Source: UBA7446 sp024639165
GTDB taxonomy: Bacteria > Bacteroidota > Bacteroidia > Flavobacteriales > Flavobacteriaceae
Assembly: GCA_024639165.1 (NCBI GenBank)
Contig: JAHEIX010000011.1
Location: 15,451 to 79,450, forward strand
Direction of reading: 5' to 3'
DNA: 64,000 bases
The stretch's first letter is position 1, and each line of letters opens with the position of its first letter. A model generated the notes under the pieces. The model saw only the letters and a program-made list of their open reading frames with translations, was not told the origin of the DNA and made no database searches. The position numbers were made by a program, and so were the translations under genes. Positions 17,351 to 26,353 of the stretch are shown here, piece by piece.

Positions 17351-17943
17351 TGCCCGCTGACTTTTATTCATATTTACCAGAACCAGCCATTGCAAAATGC
17401 GCTGCACTTGTGGATGGACACAAGGTCGTAATTCATGTTGTTCGCAACCGCAAGACTAAGCACGGCGATTTTAGGGCACAGTCCAAAGGTCATGTATCTA
17501 TTACCATCAATGCCATGGAAAACCCATATCGGTTTTTGCTTACTTTCTTACACGAGTGGGCACACTACAAGGTGTTCAGCTCCTATATATTTAGAAAGAA
17601 ACCTCACGGTAAGGAATGGAAATCAGCATTTCAAAAAACGGTTGACCCTTTTTTGGAGGGAGAAATTTTCCCAGAATCCCTCTCAATACCCCTTAAAAAA
17701 CACATGCAAAATGCAAAAGCAACTTTTGCTGCTGATGCCAATCTTACGATGGCACTTCGGGAATTTGACCCACCCAATAATAAAAAATGTATTTTTGAAT
17801 TGGAGCAGGGCACACTTTTTAACACGCAAGATGGGCGTGTTTTTAGCAAAGACGCTAAGCGCAGAACCCGATTTGTTTGTACATGTGTCAAAACAAAGAA
17901 GCAGTACCTGTTTCCACCTTTTGTTGAAGTAAGTCCGATATAA
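17350..17943 (+). CDS. SprT-like zinc metalloprotease-family protein
   Basis: This 197-residue protein has the SprT-like zinc site HEWAH (68-72) in FLLTFLHEWAHYKVF, followed by H86 in KPHGKEWKSAF, the usual position of the third ligand. A C-terminal region with CIFELEQ and CTCVKTKKQYLF contains a few cysteines that could form a small zinc ribbon. SprT/Spartan-type domains cleave DNA-crosslinked proteins in eukaryotes; the bacterial role is not established. One-base overlaps on both sides (with the SDR and DUF389 genes) place it in the same operon. ATG start at 17350. Confidence 0.85.
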   Translation: MPADFYSYLPEPAIAKCAALVDGHKVVIHVVRNRKTKHGDFRAQSKGHVSITINAMENPYRFLLTFLHEWAHYKVFSSYIFRKKPHGKEWKSAFQKTVDPFLEGEIFPESLSIPLKKHMQNAKATFAADANLTMALREFDPPNNKKCIFELEQGTLFNTQDGRVFSKDAKRRTRFVCTCVKTKKQYLFPPFVEVSPI

Positions 17944-18998
17944 TGGAGACCAAATTTGATTTTTCTGACAAACCTCAAGATGCACCAAAAAAGCAAGCTT
18001 TAAGGTTTAATCTTGTTTATTTGCACCAGCTTTTTGATATAAGCAAGGGAACAGACTATGCCGCAACATTAGAGGCCGTACGTCAAGACATTCCTTTTAG
18101 GGGGGCCACTGCTTGGGTATTGATATGCTCAATTTTTATTGCCTGTATAGGATTGAATACAGACGCTACTGCAGTTGTTATAGGTGCCATGCTAATAGCG
18201 CCACTTATGGGGCCCGTACTAGGTTTGGGTGTTGGATTGGCTATCAATGATTTGGATATGATCAAATCGGCCACACAAAATTTTGTCGTTATGGTATCGC
18301 TTAGCGCCGTTACAGCTACGATCTTTTTCTTGTTTTTTCCGCTACAGCAAGAATCATCAGAACTTTTAGCACGTACCCAACCCGATATACGAGATGTATT
18401 TATTGCCTTTTTCGGGGGTGCTGCATTGGCTATTGCCCGTACAAAAAGGGGAGCCATAGCATCTGTTATTTTTGGTGTAGCCATTGCTACGGCACTTATG
18501 CCTCCTTTGTGTACCATTGGCTATGGCATAGCGGTTGGTAATGTGGGTTATGCACTTGGTGCACTGTATCTCTTTTTTATCAATGCTACTTTTATAGCCT
18601 TCGCTTCTTTTGTAGTTGTAAAACTATTACGCTTTCCCATGATTCATTATGCCGATTCCAAAAGACGGCGATTTGTGGTTCGCGTGGTAAGCTTTTTTGC
18701 TTTGTTGGTCATGATTCCCGCTGGCGTTACTTTTGTCAATGCATTGGGCGAAAACGCTTTTAGAAAACAAGCAAATGCCTATTTGGATACTCATGTGTCA
18801 ATATTGCCTTATGGCGATTATCTAGTATCATCTGCAGCAATTCAATACAACAGAAAATTGGATAGTCAACTGTTGTTAAATCCATTAGGACTTGTGCAAA
18901 TCGACTCCAGTACGATGCGTGTATTGGAACAGAAGTTAGCGAATTATGACAAGCTTGAAGATGTAAAGCTAACCGTATTTACTAGAGAAAAAGAGTAA
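17943..18998 (+). CDS. DUF389 family integral membrane protein
   Basis: The 351-residue protein contains a DUF389 membrane core of about six hydrophobic segments (residues about 55-275). It includes the family pattern TDATAVVIGAMLIAPLMGPVLGLG (in part) and RTKRGAIASVIFGVAIATALMPPLCTIGYG (in part). The family has no settled function; it is often called a hydrophobic domain protein. The C-terminal part (after about 275) looks soluble. One-base overlap with the SprT gene upstream; convergent and 1 nt away from the end of mlaF. Confidence 0.85.
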   Translation: METKFDFSDKPQDAPKKQALRFNLVYLHQLFDISKGTDYAATLEAVRQDIPFRGATAWVLICSIFIACIGLNTDATAVVIGAMLIAPLMGPVLGLGVGLAINDLDMIKSATQNFVVMVSLSAVTATIFFLFFPLQQESSELLARTQPDIRDVFIAFFGGAALAIARTKRGAIASVIFGVAIATALMPPLCTIGYGIAVGNVGYALGALYLFFINATFIAFASFVVVKLLRFPMIHYADSKRRRFVVRVVSFFALLVMIPAGVTFVNALGENAFRKQANAYLDTHVSILPYGDYLVSSAAIQYNRKLDSQLLLNPLGLVQIDSSTMRVLEQKLANYDKLEDVKLTVFTREKE

Positions 18999-18999
18999 T

Positions 19000-19755
19000 T
19001 TAGACCTGCGTTTGTTTTATTTTCTTCATCAGATTTGAAGAATACACAAAGTCGTTAACAGCCTCATTATCTGTATTAAATATGAGCTCCTTACTACCTT
19101 CCCAAGCCTTTACGCCATCTTTTAAAAACAAAATGGTATCTCCAATTTCCATAACAGAATTCATGTCGTGAGAATTGATGACTGTAGTGATGTTGTTTTC
19201 TTGAGTAATTTCTCTAATAAGGTTGTCAATAACGATGGCCGTTTTGGGGTCTAGCCCTGAGTTGGGCTCATCACAAAAAAGGTATTTTGGCTTCATGACA
19301 ACTGCACGGGCAATGGCAACGCGTTTTTGCATGCCTCCAGAAAGCTCTGCTGGAAGTTTGTTGTTCGCATTTTCAAGATTTACACGCGCTATAACTTCTT
19401 CGGCAGCTCGTTTAATTTCTGACTCACTTTTCTTGGTTAGCATTTGCATTGGAAACATGACGTTTTCCAAAACAGACATGGAGTCAAACAGCGCACTTCC
19501 TTGAAAAACCATACCCATTTCTCTGCGTAATGTGCGTCTTTCTTCCTCATCCATATCGCTAAAAGCTTGATTGTTGAAGTGCATTTTACCACCATCTATT
19601 TGGTGTAAACCCAACAGACATTTAAGCAATACTGTTTTTCCTGAACCGCTTTGGCCAATGATAAGGTTGGTTTTTCCAGGCTCAAAACTCATGCTAATCC
19701 CTTTAAGAACTTGCAAGCCGTCAAACGATTTCGTGATGTTGTTTAGGGTTATCAT
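19000..19755 (-). CDS. ABC transporter ATP-binding protein, MlaF-like
   Basis: From ATG 19755 the product is 251 residues: Walker A GQSGSGKT (34-41), Q-loop MVFQGSALFDSMSV, signature LSGGMQKRVAIARA and Walker B YLFCDEPNSGLDP. The SGLDP and SALFDSM features fit the MlaF/Ttg2A branch that drives phospholipid transport between the membranes. An in-frame upstream extension to 19815 overlaps the end of the permease gene and adds no family sequence, so it is rejected. The ATG overlaps the permease stop by one base, indicating translational coupling. No MCE-domain (MlaD) gene is adjacent in this window. Confidence 0.9.
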   Translation of the reverse strand: MITLNNITKSFDGLQVLKGISMSFEPGKTNLIIGQSGSGKTVLLKCLLGLHQIDGGKMHFNNQAFSDMDEEERRTLRREMGMVFQGSALFDSMSVLENVMFPMQMLTKKSESEIKRAAEEVIARVNLENANNKLPAELSGGMQKRVAIARAVVMKPKYLFCDEPNSGLDPKTAIVIDNLIREITQENNITTVINSHDMNSVMEIGDTILFLKDGVKAWEGSKELIFNTDNEAVNDFVYSSNLMKKIKQTQV

Positions 19756-20492
19756 TAAGCCAGTAACATTTGAGTAATGAAATAATTGAGCACAATAATA
19801 ACTACTGACGTCCATACAAAGGCTACTGTAGCTGCTTTACCAACTTCGAGTGCGCCACCCTTCATATAATAGCCGTGATAGGATGGGATAGTGGCCAAAA
19901 CCATGGCAAATACCAAAGTTTTTATAAAGGCGTATACCACATGGTAAGGCCTAAAGTCGAGTTGTATGCCCTCGATAAAATCAGCACTACTCGAAAATCC
20001 GCCATAAATGGTAGCGGCATAACCCCCAAGAATACCAAGAAACATGGAAAAATTTATCACTAGGGGAAGCAAAAGCATCGAAATTATTTTTGGAAACACC
20101 AAGTAGTTTACGGAGTTAATACCCATTACTTCTAATGCATCAATTTGTTCGGTTACGCGCATGGTACCTATGCTTGATGTAATAAAAGAACCTACTTTAC
20201 CCGCAAGAATAATACTCATGAATGTTGGTGCAAACTCAAGTATTACCGATTGTCGAGTTGCAAAGCCAACTAAATTTTTTGGAATAAGTGGATTTTCAAT
20301 ATTAAGTGCCGTTTGTATGGATACAACCCCTCCAACAAAAAAGGATAAAAAGGCAACGATACCCAAGGAGCCGATAATAAGATCTTGTATATCTTTGAAT
20401 ATAAGTTTTTGCATCACTTTTCTCTTGGTAGGCTTGACAAAAACCAACCTGAGCATTAATAAATATTCACCGATGTGATGCAGTATTTTCAC
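19755..20492 (-). CDS. ABC transporter permease, MlaE-like
   Basis: The 245-residue protein has about five to six membrane segments and the MlaE family pattern: GVVSIQTALNIENPLIPKNL, FAPTFMSIILAGKVGSFITSSIGTMRVTEQIDALEVMGIN (in part), then YLVFPKI. The E-Q-I-D-A-L-E-V-M-G motif is the coupling-helix signature of the family. It begins with GTG at 20492, which fits the position of the conserved short N-terminal IGEYLLML helix. With the overlapping MlaF-like ATPase it should form the inner-membrane part of a lipid transporter acting in outer-membrane asymmetry. Confidence 0.9.
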   Translation of the reverse strand: MKILHHIGEYLLMLRLVFVKPTKRKVMQKLIFKDIQDLIIGSLGIVAFLSFFVGGVVSIQTALNIENPLIPKNLVGFATRQSVILEFAPTFMSIILAGKVGSFITSSIGTMRVTEQIDALEVMGINSVNYLVFPKIISMLLLPLVINFSMFLGILGGYAATIYGGFSSSADFIEGIQLDFRPYHVVYAFIKTLVFAMVLATIPSYHGYYMKGGALEVGKAATVAFVWTSVVIIVLNYFITQMLLA

Positions 20493-20568
20493 GTAAACGA
20501 ATGTAAAAAATTCTGTTGCTATAACCTAGGTCTCAATATAAAAATTGAAATTTGTTAAAATATCAATC

Positions 20569-22200
20569 ATGAATACCAAATCTTTCTTTATCATCGTCAG
20601 TCTCCTTTTGTTGGGCTGCAACTCAAATCACGACAACGATAAGACCAAACTCGTAGTAGGTATTGTAGTTGATCAAATGCGCATGGACTACCTATATCGA
20701 TTCCAATCGCATTTTGGCGAAAATGGATTTAAACGTTTTTACAACGAAGGCTTTGTGGCTAAAAATCACCATTTTGACTCCCGTCAAACCAAGACAGGCC
20801 CCGGACATGCGAGTATTGCTACAGGTACTCCGCCTGCCATTAATGGAATTATTGGCAATGATTGGTTTGATAGACAAAGCCGAAAATCACGCTATTGCGT
20901 AGATGACTCTACCTATAAATCCTTGGGAACAGCCCGAGCAACAGGTAAAGCACCAACCGCACTTTTGGTCTCCACATTTGCTGACGAAAATAGGTTGGCA
21001 ACTCAGATGAATGGCAAAGCAGTCAGTGTTTCTTTGAAAGACAGAAGCGCCATATTGGCCATTGGCCATACTGCCAATGGTGCGTATTGGTTTTCAGGAG
21101 GGGATGAAGGAAACTTCATAAGCAGTACGTTTTATATGGATGCATTACCTGCATGGGCAACAGGTTTTAACACTTCTAGAAAAATTGACGATTATCTGAC
21201 CACTTGGGATACCTTTTATCCTATCTCTCAATATGCGGAAACAGGACGAGACGACAGTCCCTACGAAAAGCGCCCTAAAGGCAAAGAAACGCCTACATTT
21301 CCATATGATTTAGCCGCTCTGGCCGCTACTAATAATGGCTATGACGCGCTACAAGCAACACCTTTTGGCAACAGCCTCGTTACGGACTTTGCATTGGCAG
21401 CGTTGAAAGGGGAGGGCTTAGGCGCGGATGATCACCCAGACGTATTTATGGTTTCCTATTCATCCACAGATTATATAGGACATGATTTTGGTACCAACGC
21501 TAAGGAATTGCAGGATACCTATATTCGTTTAGACCTAGAACTCGCAAGGCTTTTTCATGCCTTGGACACACAAGTGGGCAAGGGTGCCTATACTGTTTTC
21601 CTCACGGCAGACCATGGTGTTGCTCCCGTTCCTAATTATCTGATAGACAATAAAATACCTGCAGGATATTTTAGAAAAAAGCCTTTTGTCAAGGCCCTTG
21701 AAAAAGCCTTGCAGGATGCTTTCGGATTATACGACATTATCCTTGATGTATCAAACGATGAAGTTTACCTCAACCGTGAGCTCATTTCTTCAGCAAAATT
21801 AGATGTCGATGTGATAAGGCGTTTTGCTGTTGCTTTTATACAGCGACAAGACGGAATTGCTGCTGCTTACACAACAACAGATCTTATGAAAATGGATGCT
21901 GATAATCCAATAGTGGAACGCTTGCAAAATGGATATAACCCTAAAAGATCGGGTGATGTTATATACATGCTATTGCCAGGGTATATAGCCAAACGTACTT
22001 ATGGCACCACGCATGGTTCAGCCTTTATTTATGATACTCATGTTCCGCTGTTGCTCTATGGTAACGGTATCCAAAAGGGTCAAACATTTAAAAGAACAAA
22101 AATTTCAGATATCGCACCCACAATATGTGCGTTGTTAGAAGTAAGTAACCCCACAGGTGTTACTGGCAACCCAATAGGGGAGGCTTTATTGAGTCGTTAA
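20569..22200 (+). CDS. PafA-type alkaline phosphatase family lipoprotein
   Basis: From ATG 20569 the product is 543 residues with a lipoprotein signal peptide (lipobox LLGC, Cys17). A TTG 24 nt earlier could extend the frame but would spoil the signal peptide. The fold is an alkaline phosphatase superfamily monoesterase like PafA: metal residue D35 in VVDQMRMDYLYR, nucleophile T76 in KTGPGHAS, then SSTDYIGHDFG, TADHGVAPVP and TYGTTHGSAF, which provide the remaining zinc ligands. PafA-type enzymes release phosphate from organic phosphoesters in the periplasm or at the surface. The gene's stop overlaps that of the convergent KAS III gene. Confidence 0.9.
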   Translation: MNTKSFFIIVSLLLLGCNSNHDNDKTKLVVGIVVDQMRMDYLYRFQSHFGENGFKRFYNEGFVAKNHHFDSRQTKTGPGHASIATGTPPAINGIIGNDWFDRQSRKSRYCVDDSTYKSLGTARATGKAPTALLVSTFADENRLATQMNGKAVSVSLKDRSAILAIGHTANGAYWFSGGDEGNFISSTFYMDALPAWATGFNTSRKIDDYLTTWDTFYPISQYAETGRDDSPYEKRPKGKETPTFPYDLAALAATNNGYDALQATPFGNSLVTDFALAALKGEGLGADDHPDVFMVSYSSTDYIGHDFGTNAKELQDTYIRLDLELARLFHALDTQVGKGAYTVFLTADHGVAPVPNYLIDNKIPAGYFRKKPFVKALEKALQDAFGLYDIILDVSNDEVYLNRELISSAKLDVDVIRRFAVAFIQRQDGIAAAYTTTDLMKMDADNPIVERLQNGYNPKRSGDVIYMLLPGYIAKRTYGTTHGSAFIYDTHVPLLLYGNGIQKGQTFKRTKISDIAPTICALLEVSNPTGVTGNPIGEALLSR

Positions 22201-23255
22201 AACGAATAGGTAAACGCATTGATATTCATTCCAGCACCTACGCTGGCAAAAAGCGCAACATCCCCTTTGTTTATTTGATGACCATTGAGGGCATTTCGCT
22301 TAACCAAATCCAATAGGGTAGGGACAGTTGCAACCGAACTATTCCCTAATTTATGGATGCTTATGGGTAGTACGTCTGCAGGAATGGGTTCACGAAAAAG
22401 ACGGTAAAACCTTTTAACGATGGCTTCGTCCATTTTTTCATTGGCTTGATGCAGAAAGATCTTCTTTAAAGACCCTAGGTCTTCTCCGCTTTTGTCAAAG
22501 CAGTCTTTCATGGCTTGTGGAACATGGCTAATGGCAAATTCGTAAACTTTCCTTCCTAGCATTTTAATATACTTGTCTTCAGGCTTAGCTGTTGGATCGT
22601 TGGACTTTCCAGAAAACAAGTAAAAAGCCTCTTCTGTACTGTAGGTTTGTGAACAGTGGCTTAAAAGGCCACCGGCTTCTTCTTTTTCTTCAATGATAGT
22701 GGCTCCAGCACCGTCGGCAAAAATCATGGCGTCTCTGTCGTTTTGATCAGCAATTCGTGATAAGGTATCGGCGCCAATAACCATGCAGCGTTTCGCCATC
22801 CCCGACTTGATAAAAGCTTGTGCCTGAATAACACCTTCTACCCATCCAGGGCAACCAAAAATCAGGTCATAAGCAACACAATTCGGATTCTTTATCTGAA
22901 GGTTGTGCTTTACCCTTGTGGCCAAGGAGGGTAATATATCCGTTTGTATACAGCCGTGTTGAATGTCACCAAAATTATGGGCTACAATTATATAGTCCAA
23001 GGTTTCAGGATCAAGAGATGCGTCTTCAATAGCTTTTTCAGCAGCCAGAAAAGCGAGATCCGATGCAGTTTGGTGTGGTTTAGCATAACGGCGCTCTTCA
23101 ATGCCCGTTATGGCCTTAAATTTCTCAATGATGTCACCATTTTCAGCACCAAAAGGATTGCCGCTGTCGTCTAAAAATGTATGTGCTAAAAAATCTTGAT
23201 TTCGTTCTTTGTGTGAAGGAATATAACTTCCAACGCCTGTGATGTGGATTCCCAT
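22197..23255 (-). CDS. 3-oxoacyl-ACP synthase III-like protein (KAS III family)
   Basis: The 352-residue protein has the KAS III triad: C135 in LIFGCPGWVEG, H269 in IFLHQANEKM and N305 in HKLGNSSVATVP. FabH starts fatty-acid elongation by condensing acetyl-CoA with malonyl-ACP, but Bacteroidota carry several KAS III paralogues, some for specialised lipids. The 30-40 extra residues near the N-terminus (DDSGNPFGAENGD insertion) suggest a paralogue and not the canonical fabH, which usually sits with plsX and rpmF. Standing alone with its own promoter (23289-23315) supports that. Substrate not assignable. Confidence 0.85.
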   Translation of the reverse strand: MGIHITGVGSYIPSHKERNQDFLAHTFLDDSGNPFGAENGDIIEKFKAITGIEERRYAKPHQTASDLAFLAAEKAIEDASLDPETLDYIIVAHNFGDIQHGCIQTDILPSLATRVKHNLQIKNPNCVAYDLIFGCPGWVEGVIQAQAFIKSGMAKRCMVIGADTLSRIADQNDRDAMIFADGAGATIIEEKEEAGGLLSHCSQTYSTEEAFYLFSGKSNDPTAKPEDKYIKMLGRKVYEFAISHVPQAMKDCFDKSGEDLGSLKKIFLHQANEKMDEAIVKRFYRLFREPIPADVLPISIHKLGNSSVATVPTLLDLVKRNALNGHQINKGDVALFASVGAGMNINAFTYSF

Positions 23256-23288
23256 ATTTTATAAGAGTAGTGGTCGTTTTCTGATATT

Positions 23289-23315
23289 CAAATATAGAAA
23301 TCTATGCGGTTACAA
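23289..23315 (-). promoter_or_regulatory. Promoter for the KAS III-like gene
   Basis: On the minus strand: TTG (23313-23315), 16-nt spacer, TATATTTG (23289-23296). This is a full match to the -33/-7 pattern. The predicted start is near 23282, giving a leader of about 27 nt. Confidence 0.6.
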
Positions 23316-23353
23316 GAAAAAAGATGTGCTTATAAATACGTTCCACACCCATA

Positions 23354-26218
23354 TTATTGAATTTGCGGGACCGGTTTGTCTACATACATTTCTATGGGAG
23401 CGCAAGTACACATAAGATTTCTGTCGCCATAAGCTTCATCTACACGCTGTACACTTGGCCAAAACTTATTTTCACGAACAAATTGCAATGGATATGCTGC
23501 TTCTTCTCTCGTGTATGGCAATTCCCATTCGTGCGCTGTCAATTGAGTCAAGGTATGAGGTGCGTTGCGAAGTAGGTTGTTCGTTTGTTCTTTAGTGCTG
23601 GCCTCAATCTCATAGCGTATTGAAATAAATGCCTCGCAAAAACGATCTAATTCTGCCATGTTTTCACTTTCTGTAGGTTCAATCATCATGGTGCCTGGAA
23701 CCGGGAACGATACTGTTGGTGCATGAAAGCCATAATCAATCAAACGTTTGGCAATATCCATTACTTCTATACCTTTTTCTTTGAAAGCACGACAATCAAT
23801 GATAAACTCGTGTGCTGCTCTGTTGTTGTCACCACTGTACAAAACAGGGTAGTGCTTGGCAATACGTTCTTTGATGTAATTGGCATTTAAGATCGCTACC
23901 TCTGTGGCTTTCGTAAGCCCTGCTGCTCCTAGTAAGCGTATGTAGGCATAAGAAATAAGACAAGCTAGAGCTGAACCATAAGGCGCTGCAGAAAGTGCTT
24001 GGATTCCTTGTTCGCCACTTGTAGGAACTATGGTGTGGTTTGGTAAAAATGGGACCAAGTGTTTGGCAACACATATCGGACCTACTCCAGGGCCACCACC
24101 GCCATGTGGTATTGCAAAGGTTTTGTGGAGGTTCAGGTGACAAACGTCTGCGCCAATAACAGCTGGATTGGTTAGACCAACTTGCGCATTCATATTTGCG
24201 CCATCCATATATATTTGCCCTCCTTTGCTGTGAATGTAGGCAGTTATTTCTTTAATAGCTGATTCAAAAACCCCATGCGTTGAGGGATAGGTGATCATCA
24301 AAGCTGCTAAATTATCGGCATGCTCATTGGCTTTGGCTTTTAAGTCGTCGAGGTCGATATTCCCTTTTTCGTCAGTGCCTACGACAACAACTTGCATACC
24401 AGCCATTACGGCAGAGGCTGGATTGGTGCCATGTGCAGATGCAGGAATAAGACAGATGTTGCGATGTGCGTCACCGTTTGCAAGATGAAATGCTCGGATG
24501 GCCATCAGTCCTGCAAATTCGCCTTGTGCTCCCGAATTGGGTTGTAAGGATGTGCCCCCGAAGCCCGTGATTTCTGTAAGGTAATCCGCAAGGTCGTGTA
24601 ATACCCTAGTGTAGCCAGCTGCCTGATCGATAGGCGCAAAGGGATGTATGTTGTTCCAATGTGGATCACTCAGGGCAAACATTTCTGTAGCAGCATTTAG
24701 CTTCATGGTACAAGAACCCAATGCAATCATGGAATGATTTAGCGCCAGGTCTTTGCGCTCAAGGGATTTGATGTAACGCATCATGCTGGTTTCGGAATGA
24801 TAACTATGAAATACGTCGTTGGTTAAAAATGAAGTGGTTCGCTTGTGTGAAACAGGGAGACAATCCATTTCAACCAAATTGACATCAAAAGCAGGTTGCT
24901 TAGTTGCTTTGGCAATAATATCAATCAAAATTTGAATGTGCTGGTCCTCGGTTGCTTCGTGGAAGGTAATGCTCAGCTCATTTTTGTTGATCTGCCGAAG
25001 GTTGATTCCTTTGGCAGCAGCCAAACTTGCTATTTCTTGGGCTGGGGCTTCGATGTGAAGCGTGTCAAAGAACGCCTCGTTCTTTTGCGTTACTCCCAGT
25101 TGTTTCAGTGCTTGATTAAGTTGACAAGCGTGACGGTGGATACGTGTAGCAATTGATGTTAATCCTTCTGGGCCGTGGTAAACAGCATACATTCCTGCCA
25201 TAACGGCCAAAAGCACTTGTGCGGTACAAATATTAGATGTAGCCCTATCTCTTTTAATGTGTTGCTCACGTGTTTGCAAGGCCATACGTAAAGCTCTGTT
25301 ACCAGACTTATCTTGGGTAACGCCAATAATTCTTCCAGGTATACTGCGTTTGTAGGCGGTCTTGGTTGCGAAGAATGCTGCGTGCGGTCCTCCATAGCCA
25401 AGGGGAATTCCAAAGCGTTGACTGCTTCCTACTACGACATCAGCACCTAAAGTTCCTGGCGCTTCTAAAAGCACCAAACTCATAAGGTCAGCAGCAACTG
25501 CCGTTTTTACTTCTGCTTGGGAAGCACGATCAATAAAAGCTTTTAGGTTGGGTATAGCACCGTCAGCACCAGGGTACTGTACCAAAGCTCCAAAGTATGC
25601 TTCATTAGGTACAAAAGTATCGCAACTGCCATAAACAAGTGTAATACCAACGGGAACGGCTCTTGTTTCTAACACAGATTTGGTCTGCGGCAAGGTGTTT
25701 TCATCTACAAAAAACAGCTTTGCACCTTCCTTTTTCTGCGTTCTTGTACGTTGGCCAAAGAGGAGACTCATGGCTTCTGCTGCAGCTGTAGATTCATCTA
25801 AAAGAGAGGCATTAGCAAGTTCCATTCCTGTGAGTTCCACAATCATGGTTTGGAAGTTGAGCAACGCCTCCATACGACCTTGAGCAATTTCAGCTTGGTA
25901 GGGGGTGTATGCGGTGTACCAACCTGGGTTTTCCAATATATTTCTTTGGATTACACCGGGCAAAATGGCTTCGTGATAACCTAGGCCAATAAAGGAAGTA
26001 AATACCTTGTTGTGTTTCCCTAAGGCGGTAATGTGTTTTGAAAAGCTATGTTCGCTCATCGCTTCAGGAAGCGACATGGGTGCATGGAGCCTAATGGCTT
26101 CTGGAACGGTCTGTGCAACCAGTTCTTCAAGCGATGAGGCATCTATAACCGAAAGCATCTTGTCCAACTCCTTTTCGTTTGGACCCAAGTGGCGAAGCGC
26201 GAAATTTTGTGTATCCAT
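23354..26218 (-). CDS. gcvP: Glycine dehydrogenase (P protein of the glycine cleavage system)
   Basis: The product is 954 residues from ATG 26218 (a GTG two codons earlier is possible), the normal size of the single-chain P protein. The N-terminal half opens with FALRHLGPNEKELDKML and contains SLLDESTAAAEAM. The C-terminal half carries the PLP lysine K699 in CHLNLHKTFAIPHGGGGPGVGPI. It decarboxylates glycine and passes the aminomethyl group to the lipoyl H protein. The T and H protein genes are not in the window, so the system is dispersed. A well-formed -33/-7 promoter precedes it. Confidence 0.96.
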   Translation of the reverse strand: MDTQNFALRHLGPNEKELDKMLSVIDASSLEELVAQTVPEAIRLHAPMSLPEAMSEHSFSKHITALGKHNKVFTSFIGLGYHEAILPGVIQRNILENPGWYTAYTPYQAEIAQGRMEALLNFQTMIVELTGMELANASLLDESTAAAEAMSLLFGQRTRTQKKEGAKLFFVDENTLPQTKSVLETRAVPVGITLVYGSCDTFVPNEAYFGALVQYPGADGAIPNLKAFIDRASQAEVKTAVAADLMSLVLLEAPGTLGADVVVGSSQRFGIPLGYGGPHAAFFATKTAYKRSIPGRIIGVTQDKSGNRALRMALQTREQHIKRDRATSNICTAQVLLAVMAGMYAVYHGPEGLTSIATRIHRHACQLNQALKQLGVTQKNEAFFDTLHIEAPAQEIASLAAAKGINLRQINKNELSITFHEATEDQHIQILIDIIAKATKQPAFDVNLVEMDCLPVSHKRTTSFLTNDVFHSYHSETSMMRYIKSLERKDLALNHSMIALGSCTMKLNAATEMFALSDPHWNNIHPFAPIDQAAGYTRVLHDLADYLTEITGFGGTSLQPNSGAQGEFAGLMAIRAFHLANGDAHRNICLIPASAHGTNPASAVMAGMQVVVVGTDEKGNIDLDDLKAKANEHADNLAALMITYPSTHGVFESAIKEITAYIHSKGGQIYMDGANMNAQVGLTNPAVIGADVCHLNLHKTFAIPHGGGGPGVGPICVAKHLVPFLPNHTIVPTSGEQGIQALSAAPYGSALACLISYAYIRLLGAAGLTKATEVAILNANYIKERIAKHYPVLYSGDNNRAAHEFIIDCRAFKEKGIEVMDIAKRLIDYGFHAPTVSFPVPGTMMIEPTESENMAELDRFCEAFISIRYEIEASTKEQTNNLLRNAPHTLTQLTAHEWELPYTREEAAYPLQFVRENKFWPSVQRVDEAYGDRNLMCTCAPIEMYVDKPVPQIQ

Positions 26219-26240
26219 AAACACCAGTATTATAGCCTTT

Positions 26241-26267
26241 CAAAGGTAATTTTTTGCTTAAAATCAA
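26241..26267 (-). promoter_or_regulatory. Promoter for gcvP
   Basis: Minus strand: TTG (26265-26267), 16-nt spacer, TACCTTTG (26241-26248), then a leader of about 16 nt to the ATG at 26218. It supports ATG 26218 as the start. No riboswitch-like glycine aptamer fits in this short leader. Confidence 0.6.
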
Positions 26268-26336
26268 AAAAATCAAACCCATCCATTTCGACCTAAAGTT
26301 GTTAACCATAAATGGCTACCTTATTAACACAATTGG

Positions 26337-26344
26337 TAGTTTTG
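26337..26344 (+). promoter_or_regulatory. Candidate -7 box for the UbiA-like gene
   Basis: TAGTTTTG is a full TAnnTTTG match ending 9 nt before the ATG at 26354. No -33 TTG at standard spacing. Confidence 0.45.
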
Positions 26345-26353
26345 TAGTTCTTT

